NCBI GenBank assembly: GCA_964402955.1
Contig: CAYOEZ010000002.1
Location: 10,503-74,502, forward strand
Reading direction: 5' to 3'
Length of the DNA stretch: 64,000 nt
DNA from: CAYOEZ01 sp964402955
GTDB lineage: Bacteria > Chloroflexota > DTOL01 > DAOUCN01
The notes below the pieces were generated by a model, which was given only the letters and a program-made list of their open reading frames with translations, was not told the DNA's origin and did no database searches. Positions 35,673 to 46,500 of the stretch are shown in pieces (positions within the stretch are counted from its first letter, which is position 1; every line of letters begins with the position of its first letter). A program made the position numbers and the translations under genes.

Positions 35673-36986
35673 ATGCGCGAGATGTTGGACTATCAGGCCG
35701 ACCAAATCGAAAGAGTGCTCGCCAGCCACGGTGTACCAGGGCGAGTCTACGGAGGAGCGGTCAGCCCGCGCCTGGTCGAGTTTCACGTGGCGCCCGCAGC
35801 CGGAGTCAAGATCTCACGTATCGAGGGGTTGGCCGAGGAATTGGCGATGTACCTGGGCGTCAGTTCCTGCCGGGTGCAGCGCAAGGGCGCGGTCATCAGT
35901 ATCGAAGTGCCCAAGGACAATCCGCCCATCGTCAAGCTTCTGACTCTGATCAGTGGGCTGGGCAGCACTGTGCCGCCAGCGTCAGCGGTTCTGGGCCAGG
36001 ACACTGAAGGCCTGCCGATCTTGTTGCGTTTACCCAGCCCGGATGTGACACATGTCTTGATTACCGGCACCACAGGCAGCGGCAAGACAGAGCTTGCCAG
36101 GAGCATGATCCTCAGCCTTGCTCTGTGCAATCGCCCCGATGCCGTCCGGCTCTTGCTGGTTGATCCAAAGGGGCGAGGCTATGGCGTCTTCAGTCGTCTC
36201 CCGCATCTGATCTGTCCCGTTGTCAGTGACGTTGAAGAGGCGCACGAGCGTCTCGAGGGGCTCGTCTCGGAAATGGAGCGGCGCGACAAGGCAGGCCAAT
36301 CAGAGCCACGTATCATCGTCTTTGTTGACGAACTGGCAGACATGATGATGGTCGGTGGCAGGCAAATGATCCAGACCATGACACGACTGACGCAACGCGG
36401 GCGCGAAGCAGGCATCCACATCATTGCCTGCACGCAGAAACCGACCGCCGCCATTGTCGGCGGTCTGGTCAAGAGCAACTTCCCGGCGCGTTTGGTCGGC
36501 AGTGTGGCCAGCGTAGACGACGCCAGGATTGCATCGGGAATCAGCGGCAGCGGCGCAGAAAAACTGGCCGGACGGGGCGACTTCCTGCTCGTCGTCAAGG
36601 GTGACGTCCGTCGCATTCAGGCCGCCTACGTCCCGGTGGATGAGCTTGCGGTGGCGGTTGAACGACTCGCCGGCCAACCATCCCGTCCGTCCGGTCAGCC
36701 GCTGCTGCAAGGGGCGCCGCTCGCCGCAGCAGGCCCGGAAAGCCGCATCGCGCCAACCCTGACCATGGCTGGCAGCAGCAGCGGTGGCGCCGCCAATTGC
36801 GACGACGCAGAGGTGGTAGATGAACACGCGGCCGCCGACGCGCCAGTGGAATGTGAACGCCAGGCAACGACTGGCCAGCCTTTGACCGTCAGCGTGCCGG
36901 ACAAGTCCGAGCTGCGCACGAATGACGATCCGTTCCTGTGGCGACCGATCAACAAGCACCTGAGTATCGGCCATCGCCGTCAGTGA
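35673..36986 (+). CDS. FtsK/SpoIIIE-like DNA translocase ATPase
   Basis: Walker A GTTGSGKTELARS lies near residue 132, Walker B IIVFVDELADMM near 216, and RLTQRGREAGIHIIACTQKP further on, all standard for FtsK motors. Unlike chromosomal FtsK it has no N-terminal membrane region and no clear gamma domain; a low-complexity tail of ~80 residues follows the motor. The start at 35673 has AGGTGG 5 bases upstream; in-frame ATGs at 35604 and 35613 would overlap the previous gene. It resembles mobile-element or plasmid translocases more than the divisome protein. Confidence 0.8.
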   Translation: MREMLDYQADQIERVLASHGVPGRVYGGAVSPRLVEFHVAPAAGVKISRIEGLAEELAMYLGVSSCRVQRKGAVISIEVPKDNPPIVKLLTLISGLGSTVPPASAVLGQDTEGLPILLRLPSPDVTHVLITGTTGSGKTELARSMILSLALCNRPDAVRLLLVDPKGRGYGVFSRLPHLICPVVSDVEEAHERLEGLVSEMERRDKAGQSEPRIIVFVDELADMMMVGGRQMIQTMTRLTQRGREAGIHIIACTQKPTAAIVGGLVKSNFPARLVGSVASVDDARIASGISGSGAEKLAGRGDFLLVVKGDVRRIQAAYVPVDELAVAVERLAGQPSRPSGQPLLQGAPLAAAGPESRIAPTLTMAGSSSGGAANCDDAEVVDEHAAADAPVECERQATTGQPLTVSVPDKSELRTNDDPFLWRPINKHLSIGHRRQ

Positions 36987-37051
36987 CAAGCAGGCCCAAC
37001 CACCGCCCGGCGCATGTTTGCAGGGCTATTCGTATAAAGGGAGAAGTGAAA

Positions 37052-37366
37052 ATGAGTCTCGACATTTGGAGCCGCGACGACATCCGAAACGTAATTCTAG
37101 CCGCCAACGCGGCCAGCGCGGATGTGGCGCAGCGAGCGATGGACCGCAGCGAGACGGCGCCGCAAACGCAGCCCCTGACCGACTATCGGGCCGGCTATGA
37201 AGCCGCCCTGATGACGTTGGCGACCGCCTTCGGCATCCCACTCGTGTCCAACGGCCGGTTGCGCTCACCGGGTGTTGTCATCCCGGGCGGGCGACTGGCT
37301 GTCAGCTACCGCGCTGAACACACGTTGGCGCGGCTATTGCAGAAAAGAGAGGAGATCGAATCATGA
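37052..37366 (+). CDS. Small unknown protein in the lexA-ftsK-like cluster
   Basis: The 104-residue product starts MSLDIWSRDDIRNVILAANA after AAAGGGAGAAG. It has an Ala-rich helical N-terminus, a central YRAGYEAALMTLATAFGI and ends LARLLQKREE. No motif recognised. Its stop overlaps the next start (ATGA). Confidence 0.55.
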   Translation: MSLDIWSRDDIRNVILAANAASADVAQRAMDRSETAPQTQPLTDYRAGYEAALMTLATAFGIPLVSNGRLRSPGVVIPGGRLAVSYRAEHTLARLLQKREEIES

Positions 37367-37767
37367 GAGTCTTCGCTGCATTGCTTTCGGTGATTGCCGT
37401 CGTGGCGCTGGCGCTCAACATCGGCAGCCGCATCCCGCCCGACACCGTGGCCATGGCCGCCGGCGTCGTGCTGGGCGCACTGACAGCCATTCCAATCAGC
37501 TTGTTCATGGGCGTAGTCCTTGCCCGCCGCCCGCAGCCTGCGTCCGCTGTCATCGAGGAAGCGCCCCGGACGTACGCCCCACAGCCGGCCTACCAGCGGG
37601 TTGAGAGCTTCTCGTCATTGGGGCGTGACTACCCGCCGCTGGTCATCATCAATCCGTCCGCTTTCCAGGCAGCGTCGCAGCCAGCATATCCGGCGGCGCG
37701 CCTGGATAGCATACCGTTGCTCTCCGGCCAGCGTGAGTTCCGTGTGATCGGTGAGGAAGCGACCTAG
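37363..37767 (+). CDS. Small two-span membrane protein
   Basis: The 134-residue product has two N-terminal hydrophobic helices (VFAALLSVIAVVALALNIG, VVLGALTAIPISLFMGVVLA). A Pro/Ala-rich soluble tail containing YPPLVIINPSAFQ follows. It overlaps the upstream gene by four bases. Function unknown. Confidence 0.55.
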   Translation: MRVFAALLSVIAVVALALNIGSRIPPDTVAMAAGVVLGALTAIPISLFMGVVLARRPQPASAVIEEAPRTYAPQPAYQRVESFSSLGRDYPPLVIINPSAFQAASQPAYPAARLDSIPLLSGQREFRVIGEEAT

Positions 37768-37977
37768 AAACGCAGCCGAAAAGTCCATCGTCAGAATTTG
37801 TGGGTGATGAAACATCGTCTACAAGCTGTTTTCGGCGCCAAAATGGGTGGTCCAGAACGTTTTCAGGCTCAGATACATGCTCTGATGGGGAGCCAGCATT
37901 CGGCGTCGCCGGAATACGGACTTTCCGGCTGCATTTCTAGCGCACTGTTGCGTATTGATCACTGTCGTTGGAAGGTA

Positions 37978-38018
37978 AAGAAGGCTTCTGGCATGTTCGC
38001 AATGCCAGAAGCCTTCTT
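37978..38018. terminator. Strong bidirectional terminator
   Basis: A perfect 17-base stem, AAGAAGGCTTCTGGCAT (37978-37994) with its complement at 38002-38018, closes a 7-base loop. It sits between the convergent lexA cluster and the five-malectin gene and is followed on the plus strand by TTGTTTG-like sequence. The rest of 37768-38057 shows nothing else. Confidence 0.8.
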
Positions 38019-38057
38019 GTTTGCCTGGTATGATCGCCCCTGGGACATGCGCGCCCG

Positions 38058-41000
38058 TCATTGCCTTGTGACGCGCATCGCAGCGAGGGTGGCTGCATCA
38101 ACAAGGGCGTCGAAGTCGATGTTGAGCTGGCCATCAGCGACGTCAACCAGGAAGACACGGTCAACCGCCTTGTACTTGCCGCCGGCGGCCTGGAAGACAT
38201 CGAAGTTGGTCAGCGCCGTCACGCCCTCGATGCGCACAGTGAAGCGCCGGTAGTCGATGCCTCCGTAGTACAACTCGGCGAATTTTAGCTCGACGCGATA
38301 GGTTCCATTAGCCACGTCGAACTTGTATGCGCCTCCGGATGACCAGTAGCGCTCGCTCTGGTAGAGTGTGGGGTCAACCGTGTTGGCAATGGCCTTGTTC
38401 ACAGTACTGGTCTGGCCGCCTACGTATCCCCAGGAACCGGCAACGTACGCTTTGTCCGGCGACCAGACGTGTGCGCTTGTGTCAAGGTATTCACTTCCGC
38501 CAACGTTGACCCGCTGGTCGTAGATCGGGGTCGGGCTGGCCGTTGCGGTTGCAGTGGCAGGCGGCGTAGCCGTGCCGGTTGCTGTGGCGGTGGCGGTGGC
38601 TGTCGCCGTTCTCGTCGGCGTGGCTGTGTTGGTTGGCGTCGATGATGGGGTCGGCGTTGGCCCTGTCACCCATTTGATGACCAGCTCCGGGCGATAGGCC
38701 ATTGCCTCGCGCATGTTGAAGAGGATGCTGGTGGCCGTTCCACTTGTCTTCTGTAGCTTGAGGCCGTTGTTGGGCAGCGCCCCATTCACCCAGCGCTGCA
38801 CAAGGTACGTGAGATCGATCGACGCCCAGCGTGCAGGCGGGAAGTCACCGACCCCCGGCGCCACGGCGCTGGCGAAGGCTTCGCGGTCGACGCTGGCGCC
38901 TTCAGCGCCCGCCACGCTCCACGGAATGGCGCCGTTGGTGGTGTTCCAGGACGCGCCCATTTCGGCCCACGGCGCAAGAAGAGCGTAGACTGTGTATGTC
39001 AAAGTGCGCGCGCCATTCTGCTGCGTTCCGTAGATCCGGAACTGGGCATCGCTGATCGTGGCGTACGACGGGATAGCCGAAAGATCAAAGCGGAAGAGAC
39101 ACGGCAGGCCGTTGTCCTGATCGTGGAAACCGTACCCTCCACAGTACGACGTGGCCGATGCGCCGTAGTTCGTGTTCGGGTATGTGACATAGAGCACCGT
39201 GTCTGCATCAGGATTGAGCGTGATGGTGCTGGGCACGGGCGTCGCGGTGAAAGTGGGACTCCACAGCGGCGTTGGCGTCTGCGTCGGCGTTGCCGTCTGC
39301 GTCGGCGTGCTGGTGACGGTTGGGCTGGGCGGAGGCAGTTGCGACACGTGCAGCGCGCTGATCTTGGCGGCGCCCACCACAGGAACGAAACCGATATTCA
39401 GTTGGCCATCATTGACGATGGCCGTCAGGATGCGGTCATACGCCCGGAAGCGCCCGCCCGTAAGGGCAACGATGTCGAGGCGCGAGAGCTGCGTCACTCC
39501 CTCGAGTGTTACATCGAAGACCCGACTGTTTGCGGACGAGTTGTATATCTCGGCGAAGCGCAATTCAATCAGGTATTGGCCGTTGGGGACATCGAACTTG
39601 TACTGGCTCATGCCAAAGCGCTCGCTCTGGTAGAGCCTGGGGTCGGTCGTGTTGGCAATCGGGTTCACCACAGAATAGGTCGAACCGCCAAGCGCGCCCC
39701 ATTGTCCTGCACTATAGGCGCGATCAGCCTGCCAGGCGTTGCCCAGCGTATCGGTGTAGACGCCGTCGCCAGCATTGACCCTTATCTCGTAGAAGGGCAC
39801 AGCGATCTGTGTAGCGGTGGCCGACGGTGTGGCAGTGAACGTGCTGGTGGGCAAGGCCGAGGTGGCCGTGACCGTCGCAGTACTGGTGGGCGTCTTCGTT
39901 CGTGTCGCCTCTACTTCGGTGGGCGTTGCTGTCGATGTGGTCGTGGCTGTCGGCGTGGATGTACCGATGCGGGTAACGCGCAAGGCATCGATCTTGGCGG
40001 CATCCTTGCTCGGCACAAAGGCGATATTCAGATGTCCATCGTTGACCGTGACGGTATAGACGCGATCGACAGCGATGTAGCGCCCACCGGCGGCGGAAAA
40101 CACATCGAAGGCACTGAGCACACTCTGATCTTCAACGCGGACATCAAACCTGCGCGCTGCGGCGTAGTTGTAGTAAAGCTCGGCGAATCTCAGTTCCACG
40201 CGGTACGGGCCATTGGCAACGTCGAACGTGTAGGCGCCGCCCCCGGACCAGAAGCGCTCGCTTTGATAGATCTTGTCGAGGTCGGTGTTGGCAATAGGAT
40301 TGGCGGTCGAATAGGTGTTGCCGCCAACATAGCCCCAACTGCCTGGCGCGTAGGCTTTGTCGGCCTCCCAGGTCTGACCATAGGGATCGGTCCACAGCGC
40401 GCCGCCGGCATTAACACGCACGTCGTAGGGCGGAACCGGTGTGTTGGTTGCGGTTGGCGTTCTCGTAACCGTCGGGGTCAGCGATGGCGTCGGCGTCAGG
40501 CTGGGGGTAGGTGTTGGCCCCCGTGCAAATGATGCGACGCGAATGCCGTTGATGGTCGGCGCGCCGATCGTGTTGCTGAAGACAATGCTCAACTGGCCGG
40601 TCACGACTTCTGTATTGAAGGAGAAGTCCCGCGCAATATAACGGCCCGGGTGGTCGATCAGGTCGAGGTTGGTAATCACCCTGGTGGCGCCCAGACTGAC
40701 GTCAAAGACGCGGTTGCCGGTGCAGGACTGTGTGTAGATTTCGGCGAAGCGCAGATCGACGCGGTAGCTGCCGTTGGGAAGATCAAAGCGATACTCGCTC
40801 ATGCCCCAATGGCTGGTCTGATAGAGTTGGGGATCATCTGTCCCGGCAATGTCGCGTGTGTTGGTATAGACATCGCCGCCGATGTAACCCCATGATCCCG
40901 GCGCATACGCCTTGTCTGCCTGCCAGATCAGGCCATTGATATCGGTGTAGGCTGGGCCGCCGGCATCGATGCGGACCTCGTACGATGGCGGCGGAGTTGA

Positions 41001-41708
41001 TGTTGGATAGCCGCCGGGAGGAACTGTCCCGGTTGACGTTGGCGTGCGCGTCGCCGTCGCTGTGCGTGTATTGGTAGCCGTCTGCGTCGGTGTTGGTGAG
41101 CCGTCAACATGGTTGCGAATGACGATCGCGCTCACCTTGCCCGGAGGGAAGGCGGCCGGAAACTCGACGTCCAACCGCCCATCGCTGACCGTTGTGGTGA
41201 AGCGGCGCACAAGCGGAGTGTAGGCGCCGGCGGCGCTGAAGATGTCGAGATCCTTGAGCACGGTGACACCCTCGACCTTGACATCGAAGCGGCGGCTATT
41301 GGGGCAGGTGAAGGGGTAGATCTCTGCGAAATGCAGATCGACGTCGTACACGCCATCGGGCACATCGAAGCGATACGCTGCCATGTTCCACCGCTCAGAC
41401 TGATAGAGCGGCTGGTCGTCAGTCTGCTCGATGCGAGCAGTAGTCGTGTAGGGCAGGCCCAGTACATAGCCCCACGATCCCGGCGCATAAGGCCTATCGG
41501 CCTGCCAGGCAATACCGTCACGGTCAGTATACGCGCTGCCTCCAGCATTGACGGCGACCACGACGGATGTGTCGAGAGCGGCCGGCTGCTGTGCCGGCGA
41601 AACGACCGCTCCTGCTGCGGCGCCTACGACGAACACACAAAGAAGCGAGGCCAGCCCCAGCACAGCCGCATACCGTTTGCCCGTTGCCAATGATATCAAT
41701 GGTCTCAT
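38058..41708 (-). CDS. Secreted protein with five malectin domains and a DNRLRE domain
   Basis: A 1216-residue exported protein. After a signal/anchor segment (~1-45) come malectin-type modules at ~48-200, 240-390, 425-580 and 640-795, a DNRLRE-type domain (~830-1020), and a fifth malectin (~1060-1216). Malectin hallmarks recur: NAGG, YAPGSWGYV, LYQSER, YRVELRFAE. Thr/Pro-rich linkers join the modules. The ATG at 41708 follows GGGAGGG and is preferred over an ATG 7 codons earlier. Malectins bind di- or oligosaccharides, so a multivalent surface or extracellular glycan-binding role is inferred. No catalytic domain is seen. Confidence 0.8.
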   Translation of the reverse strand: MRPLISLATGKRYAAVLGLASLLCVFVVGAAAGAVVSPAQQPAALDTSVVVAVNAGGSAYTDRDGIAWQADRPYAPGSWGYVLGLPYTTTARIEQTDDQPLYQSERWNMAAYRFDVPDGVYDVDLHFAEIYPFTCPNSRRFDVKVEGVTVLKDLDIFSAAGAYTPLVRRFTTTVSDGRLDVEFPAAFPPGKVSAIVIRNHVDGSPTPTQTATNTRTATATRTPTSTGTVPPGGYPTSTPPPSYEVRIDAGGPAYTDINGLIWQADKAYAPGSWGYIGGDVYTNTRDIAGTDDPQLYQTSHWGMSEYRFDLPNGSYRVDLRFAEIYTQSCTGNRVFDVSLGATRVITNLDLIDHPGRYIARDFSFNTEVVTGQLSIVFSNTIGAPTINGIRVASFARGPTPTPSLTPTPSLTPTVTRTPTATNTPVPPYDVRVNAGGALWTDPYGQTWEADKAYAPGSWGYVGGNTYSTANPIANTDLDKIYQSERFWSGGGAYTFDVANGPYRVELRFAELYYNYAAARRFDVRVEDQSVLSAFDVFSAAGGRYIAVDRVYTVTVNDGHLNIAFVPSKDAAKIDALRVTRIGTSTPTATTTSTATPTEVEATRTKTPTSTATVTATSALPTSTFTATPSATATQIAVPFYEIRVNAGDGVYTDTLGNAWQADRAYSAGQWGALGGSTYSVVNPIANTTDPRLYQSERFGMSQYKFDVPNGQYLIELRFAEIYNSSANSRVFDVTLEGVTQLSRLDIVALTGGRFRAYDRILTAIVNDGQLNIGFVPVVGAAKISALHVSQLPPPSPTVTSTPTQTATPTQTPTPLWSPTFTATPVPSTITLNPDADTVLYVTYPNTNYGASATSYCGGYGFHDQDNGLPCLFRFDLSAIPSYATISDAQFRIYGTQQNGARTLTYTVYALLAPWAEMGASWNTTNGAIPWSVAGAEGASVDREAFASAVAPGVGDFPPARWASIDLTYLVQRWVNGALPNNGLKLQKTSGTATSILFNMREAMAYRPELVIKWVTGPTPTPSSTPTNTATPTRTATATATATATGTATPPATATATASPTPIYDQRVNVGGSEYLDTSAHVWSPDKAYVAGSWGYVGGQTSTVNKAIANTVDPTLYQSERYWSSGGAYKFDVANGTYRVELKFAELYYGGIDYRRFTVRIEGVTALTNFDVFQAAGGKYKAVDRVFLVDVADGQLNIDFDALVDAATLAAMRVTRQ

Positions 41709-41838
41709 AGTAAATCCCTCCCAGAGCAACCCGTCCGAATACGCGCCAGAGCCTGGCGTGCCTGTCCACCATCTATTAACGTCGTGAGGTACGGGCAGAT
41801 ACGGGATGGCCGGAGGGAGATGAAGGCATTGAGAGGAA

Positions 41839-41877
41839 CAGAGAGGAGCGGCGTGATGTCACGCGGCTCCCTCTCTG
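41839..41877. terminator. Hairpin between two exported-protein genes
   Basis: A near-perfect 39-base palindrome with arms CAGAGAGGAGC and GCTCCCTCTCTG around GCGTGA-TG-TCACGC. It lies downstream of the CBM9/malectin gene (minus strand). There is no T-run, so it could also act as a processing or stability element. Confidence 0.5.
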
Positions 41878-41903
41878 TGTACTGTTTCGGGGCAAACCAG
41901 ACG

Positions 41904-43517
41904 CTACGGCGATAGAAACTGATCGAAAACAGAGAGAATCTGTTGCATGAACAAGTCAAGGTCCTTCAAGCTACTATCGACTGCATTCAGGCGCTGCTGG
42001 AGCGACGGCGTCGGCGTCGGCCCGGCATAGCCGATACCGCTGACAGCGATGGCATTGATCTTGGCCGCACCCTTGGTCGCCACGAAGTCGATGTTCAACT
42101 GGCCGTCCAGGACGGTTACATCAAAGGTGCGATCATAGGCGGTGAATAGTCCGGCCACAACGTAGAGGTCAAGCCCTGTGATGACTTTCGTGCCTTCGAG
42201 TGCGACGTCAAAGATGCGCTGCTTGGCCGCCGCGTAGTCGTAGATCTCGTCGAAGCGCAACTCGACCCGATAGATTCCCGCCGGTAGATCGAACTGATAT
42301 GCTGTCATGTTGAAGCGCTCAGACTGGTAGAGCGGAGCATCGAGTGTCGCAGAAATCGCATGCGTCGTTTGATAGGCCGTGCCGCCCAGGTAGCCCCACG
42401 ATCCGAGCGCATAGGGCTGGTCGGCCGCCCACACCTTGCCGGTACCGTCGCTATAGGCAGCGCCGCCGCAGTTCAAGCGTGTCTGGATGCTGGTGATGTA
42501 CGACGTAGGGGTAGCAGATGGCAACGGAGCCACGGGTGTGGCGCTGCCCGACAGAGATCCTGCCGTCTGCATGATACTCCAGATGGTATTGAGCGCGCCG
42601 GCCAGCCCGGCAATTTGCCCTTCGAGTGCTGCGAGCCGCTCGGTCGATGCCGGCGTTGCGCTTGCGGGCGGGGGCGACGATGGCTGCGTTGGCGTTACCG
42701 TGCGCGTCGCTGCCGGCGTCGCAGTGCGTGGCAGTGTTGGGGTCACAGTTGGAGTCGCTGGAGCGACAGGCGTTGGTGTTGCGCTCGCGGTCGGGGTGGA
42801 TGCGGCGGAACCAACCGGCCCGGTCAGCAGCATATCGCCGTACCCCGAGACAGTACTGATCAGCGAGTCGGCCCACAGCAAGTGCTTGTCGCGCCGCCCG
42901 CCGTCATCGTCATCATCGATGCCCCAGTTGAAGCCAAGCAACGTCCCCGACACTGCCGGCGCGGGTACAACCATCGAGATGGGAATGGCGACTTCGATGC
43001 TGTAGCCGCCCGGACGCGACAGGACTGTCCATTGCAGAGGAGAGGGGCCTTGCACAGCGCCGAAATCGGCCAGGCGTGAATCCAGGGCCATCGTGAACTG
43101 ATGGTCACGGACGCTGCAGCAGGTCCGGTCGCGCTCTCCATCGAAAGCAAGCTCGACGCCATCATCATCGGCGATCGTCGAGCTATCGACGATCAGGATA
43201 CTGTCGGACACATCGGTGAGAACATACAACCATTGCTCATCCCAGGCACAGCGCAGCACGGCGCTCGTGTCGGCCGGCCCGGCCGGCGCGCCCTGCACAT
43301 TCCCGGCCGTAGCAGCGTCCATTGCCAGCGTGGGAATCCCGCTCCACTCATCTGCCCGGCCATCGATGTGCACGGGAGCCGTCATCCTGGGACAGACAAG
43401 CGCTGTTGCGGGCGCGGCCAGAGATGCGGCCCCCGCAGCAACCAGCCCGGCCGCGCCCAGACAGATCAGGGTGAGAGCGACGAGGGCCAGCCGCCAGAGA
43501 CTGCGATCTCGCTTCAT
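41904..43517 (-). CDS. Exported CBM9-like/malectin protein with helical tail
   Basis: The 537-residue product has a signal peptide (to ~35) and a CBM9/DOMON-like module (~40-225) with VHIDGRADEWSGIPTLAMDA, AWDEQWLYVLTDVSD and DDDGVELAFDGERD. A Thr/Pro linker, a short helix (~293-325), a malectin module (~345-500; RLNCGGAAYSDGTG) and a C-terminal amphipathic tail (LQQRLNAVDSSLKDLDLFM) follow. Its ATG overlaps the stop of the upstream glycosidase-like gene (ATGA), so the two are co-translated. A broken paralogue lies at 46.6-47.7 kb in the same arrangement. It probably binds glycans. Confidence 0.75.
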   Translation of the reverse strand: MKRDRSLWRLALVALTLICLGAAGLVAAGAASLAAPATALVCPRMTAPVHIDGRADEWSGIPTLAMDAATAGNVQGAPAGPADTSAVLRCAWDEQWLYVLTDVSDSILIVDSSTIADDDGVELAFDGERDRTCCSVRDHQFTMALDSRLADFGAVQGPSPLQWTVLSRPGGYSIEVAIPISMVVPAPAVSGTLLGFNWGIDDDDDGGRRDKHLLWADSLISTVSGYGDMLLTGPVGSAASTPTASATPTPVAPATPTVTPTLPRTATPAATRTVTPTQPSSPPPASATPASTERLAALEGQIAGLAGALNTIWSIMQTAGSLSGSATPVAPLPSATPTSYITSIQTRLNCGGAAYSDGTGKVWAADQPYALGSWGYLGGTAYQTTHAISATLDAPLYQSERFNMTAYQFDLPAGIYRVELRFDEIYDYAAAKQRIFDVALEGTKVITGLDLYVVAGLFTAYDRTFDVTVLDGQLNIDFVATKGAAKINAIAVSGIGYAGPTPTPSLQQRLNAVDSSLKDLDLFMQQILSVFDQFLSP

Positions 43518-46500
43518 TGTATCCCCCTAAACAGCCTGAGAATCTCCAGGAGCCGGTTCACCTGCTCAAGCAGACTCTGGTATCGTTTCTCCAATGTGTC
43601 AAGTTGGCTCTCCAGGCCAGGGCCTGTGGTCGGCGTCGGTGGAACGATTACTGTCGCCGTCGGCGAGGCCACGGCTGTTGATGCCGGGGTGGCCGTACGC
43701 GTCGCTGTCGCTGTCGCCGTTGCAGCGACAAGCGGCGTCGCCGTGCGCGTGCCCGTCACGGTTGGCGGAACAGCGGTTGCTGTGACTGTTGCAGTCGGCC
43801 CGCCCGGCGTTGCCGTCACCGTACGCGTCGCCGTTGGAACAGGCGTCCCGGGGTCGCCAGCACTGCTGCCAATAACTGTTATCTGGTGAAAGATTTTATC
43901 GTAGCAATCATTAGGCTCGACGTTGCCCTGACAGGATGCTGCACCAGGGTAAGCACTGTCTACAATGTAGTCAGCGCCCCCCGTCAACCCGCCAACCAAA
44001 ATCATGTCTTGGAGATGAAACGTCACCGTGACAAAATCACCATAGTAGAGTTTGCTTCCACCGCTCGTGCACGGCAATCCACCAGGCTTCGTACCATTAA
44101 CATAATCAGTGCCCGTCGTGCTACAGTAGTAATCACGGTTGTATGGTGCGACAACCTCGTTAGCATCATACGTTCCTTGCCCTGCCGGAACGACAAACGG
44201 CGCCGGCTCTGGTATGGCCTGTGTCGCGCGCACCGTTGTCCCATCGTACCTCGTGTATGTGAGACCCAGGTGTAGGCCAGAACTGTAGTTTACACCACCC
44301 GCATTGTCGCCATCACTCGACCAACCCAACGACGCATCACCGCGCCCTGGTACGTAGACGCTCACCTGCACGTCAAAGGCAACGCCCATCTGGTTCTCGG
44401 CAAACGTTGTGATGTCACCCCGATACTTGTATGTATCGTCAGCGCGCATCTGGAATTGCGTAAAACCATACATGACGCGGGTGTGACGGTTGTGAAAAGT
44501 CATCCCCGGCGTGTCGCCCGTCAAGCTAATCAGGCTCACCCACGACGGCGCATCTGGTGGTCTTTGATTCACCTTGAGACAACCCTCAAACTGGCACGAG
44601 GTTGAGTCCTTCGGCACAGCGCCAAACGGATGATAGACATACGCCCCGAATTGCGGATACACCGCAAACTCAGCGCTGCCTCCTTGCACACCCATAGCCT
44701 TTAGCGCACCCGTGCTGGTGTTTATGTTCCACCACGAGTACCGCCCCGGCCCCCTGCCACCAATAGACACGCCCGGCAAGATCATATCCGGCATGATTGC
44801 GACGCCCCACACGGCGGGAGTCTCGTTCTCATTAAGTTGCCGTTGCCCGACGTTGTAATTGCCGACCTGTCCGATACGCGGGTCGCTTCCACCAGCAACC
44901 GATAATGACCACTGACCAAGACGCTTCTCCGTTGCCGAACCGGGCGTATCTCGCGAGACTGCATTCCAGACATCATTGTAGAATAGGGCATCACGCCGCG
45001 ACGTTAGTCCATCGGGCGTGTACTTGCGGCCATCAAACGGTTCGCGGTGCGGCGTATCGCGGAACACGGTGGTTACTTGACTGACCGTCGTCGGACTCTT
45101 TCCCCAATATGGGGCGAATACCTGACAGAAGTAGATGTTCGACGTGTCTTCAGGAAATGACGTATTCATTTTAACCGCGCCCGTTGGATAGAGAATCTGA
45201 TCAGGCTCGCACATTCCCCCCACAGTGTCGATGAATGCCGGATACGCTTGTTGTGCCTGCCACGCATCCCATCCCGACACCAGAAAGGCGTTCTCGAATG
45301 CTATGCGGATTGTCTGCGAGTAGTCAATCGCTCCCTGGATGCTTCCCTTTGTCTTGTAGTTACCGCCCATATCATAGCCACCATACGGAGGTACAGACGT
45401 TGGCATTGGAACGGGTGTATCGCCGATCAGGTAGGTCGGTGCAACGAACGTATTGTTGTTGTCATCCTTGAGGACGGCCATCACGAGGCCAACCGGCTCA
45501 CTGCCAGTAGGGTACGGCTGCTCGATAATCGCTCTCAAGCTGTCGAATCCCTGAAACGTCACAGCATGTATCACCGGCTTCGTGGGGAAGGCCCACCTGG
45601 GCCATGTGATGTAGTTGCCGGGCTTGTTGTCCGTGCCAGGCTTAGCGTATACTAGGGCATTCGGGAAGTTAGTTGACCAACTCCCGCTGCATCCCTTCAT
45701 CCAGTTGCCATACTCACCGTCAACCCCCGCGCCGAAGCGCACCCAGCTTAGTCCGTTCTGTAGCGTCGTCTGTGCGCCCGCCCACGCCCAAAACGCCTTG
45801 AGTTCAGCCAGCCATGCGGCGTTATCGTAGCGCGGACTAATAAACGTACACGTGCCGTTGCTTGTCGCCTGCACATAGAGGTACGAGCCTCCTATGTAAT
45901 CAGGCTTGCCATAGGTTCCACATCCCGCATACGACGGGTTATCACGCGGCAAATTCTTCCGCAATATCTCTGGTGTGAAGTCCGTCCCCCAAAACTGATG
46001 CACCGTCCGCGAACAATCCGTCGTCACCGGAATACCGTCGTCGACAGCGTATGTCGTGCTGAATATCACATCAGTGCCAACCGGAAACTTGACCCTCGCT
46101 CCGTTCTCGTTGACGTAACTCCCCATCGTGTCGTTGACATCATAGCCGGCATCGCCAGGGTCAAGGCGGGGTGTATCGCGCCAGACCAACAGACAGCGGA
46201 GACGATCAGGGATTCGTTTGCCATAGGTCGTGCCACTGCCCGTTCCGTCGTACCACATCGTCCAATACACCCGAACGAGCAGCCCGTAGTAAGAGGGCAG
46301 GTTGTGATACTTTTCGCCCACGTCACGGTAATCATTCCAATCAACGTACATCGGCCTCGTCTCGGCGGCAGTCGAGCAGTCTTTGGGGTCAGCATTGATG
46401 GTCGTCATAACGTAGACCACGGCAGGAGCAGGCACGACACTTGCGCCGATAGCCTTCGTGCTGATTGGCGGGACAGCGGGCGATGGCGCACGACGCACGC

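Noticed and set aside
39123..40532. 469-codon forward ORF opposite the malectin gene
   Set aside because: Gly/Arg/Cys-rich product caused by the repeated linker DNA; the malectin domains are on the reverse strand.
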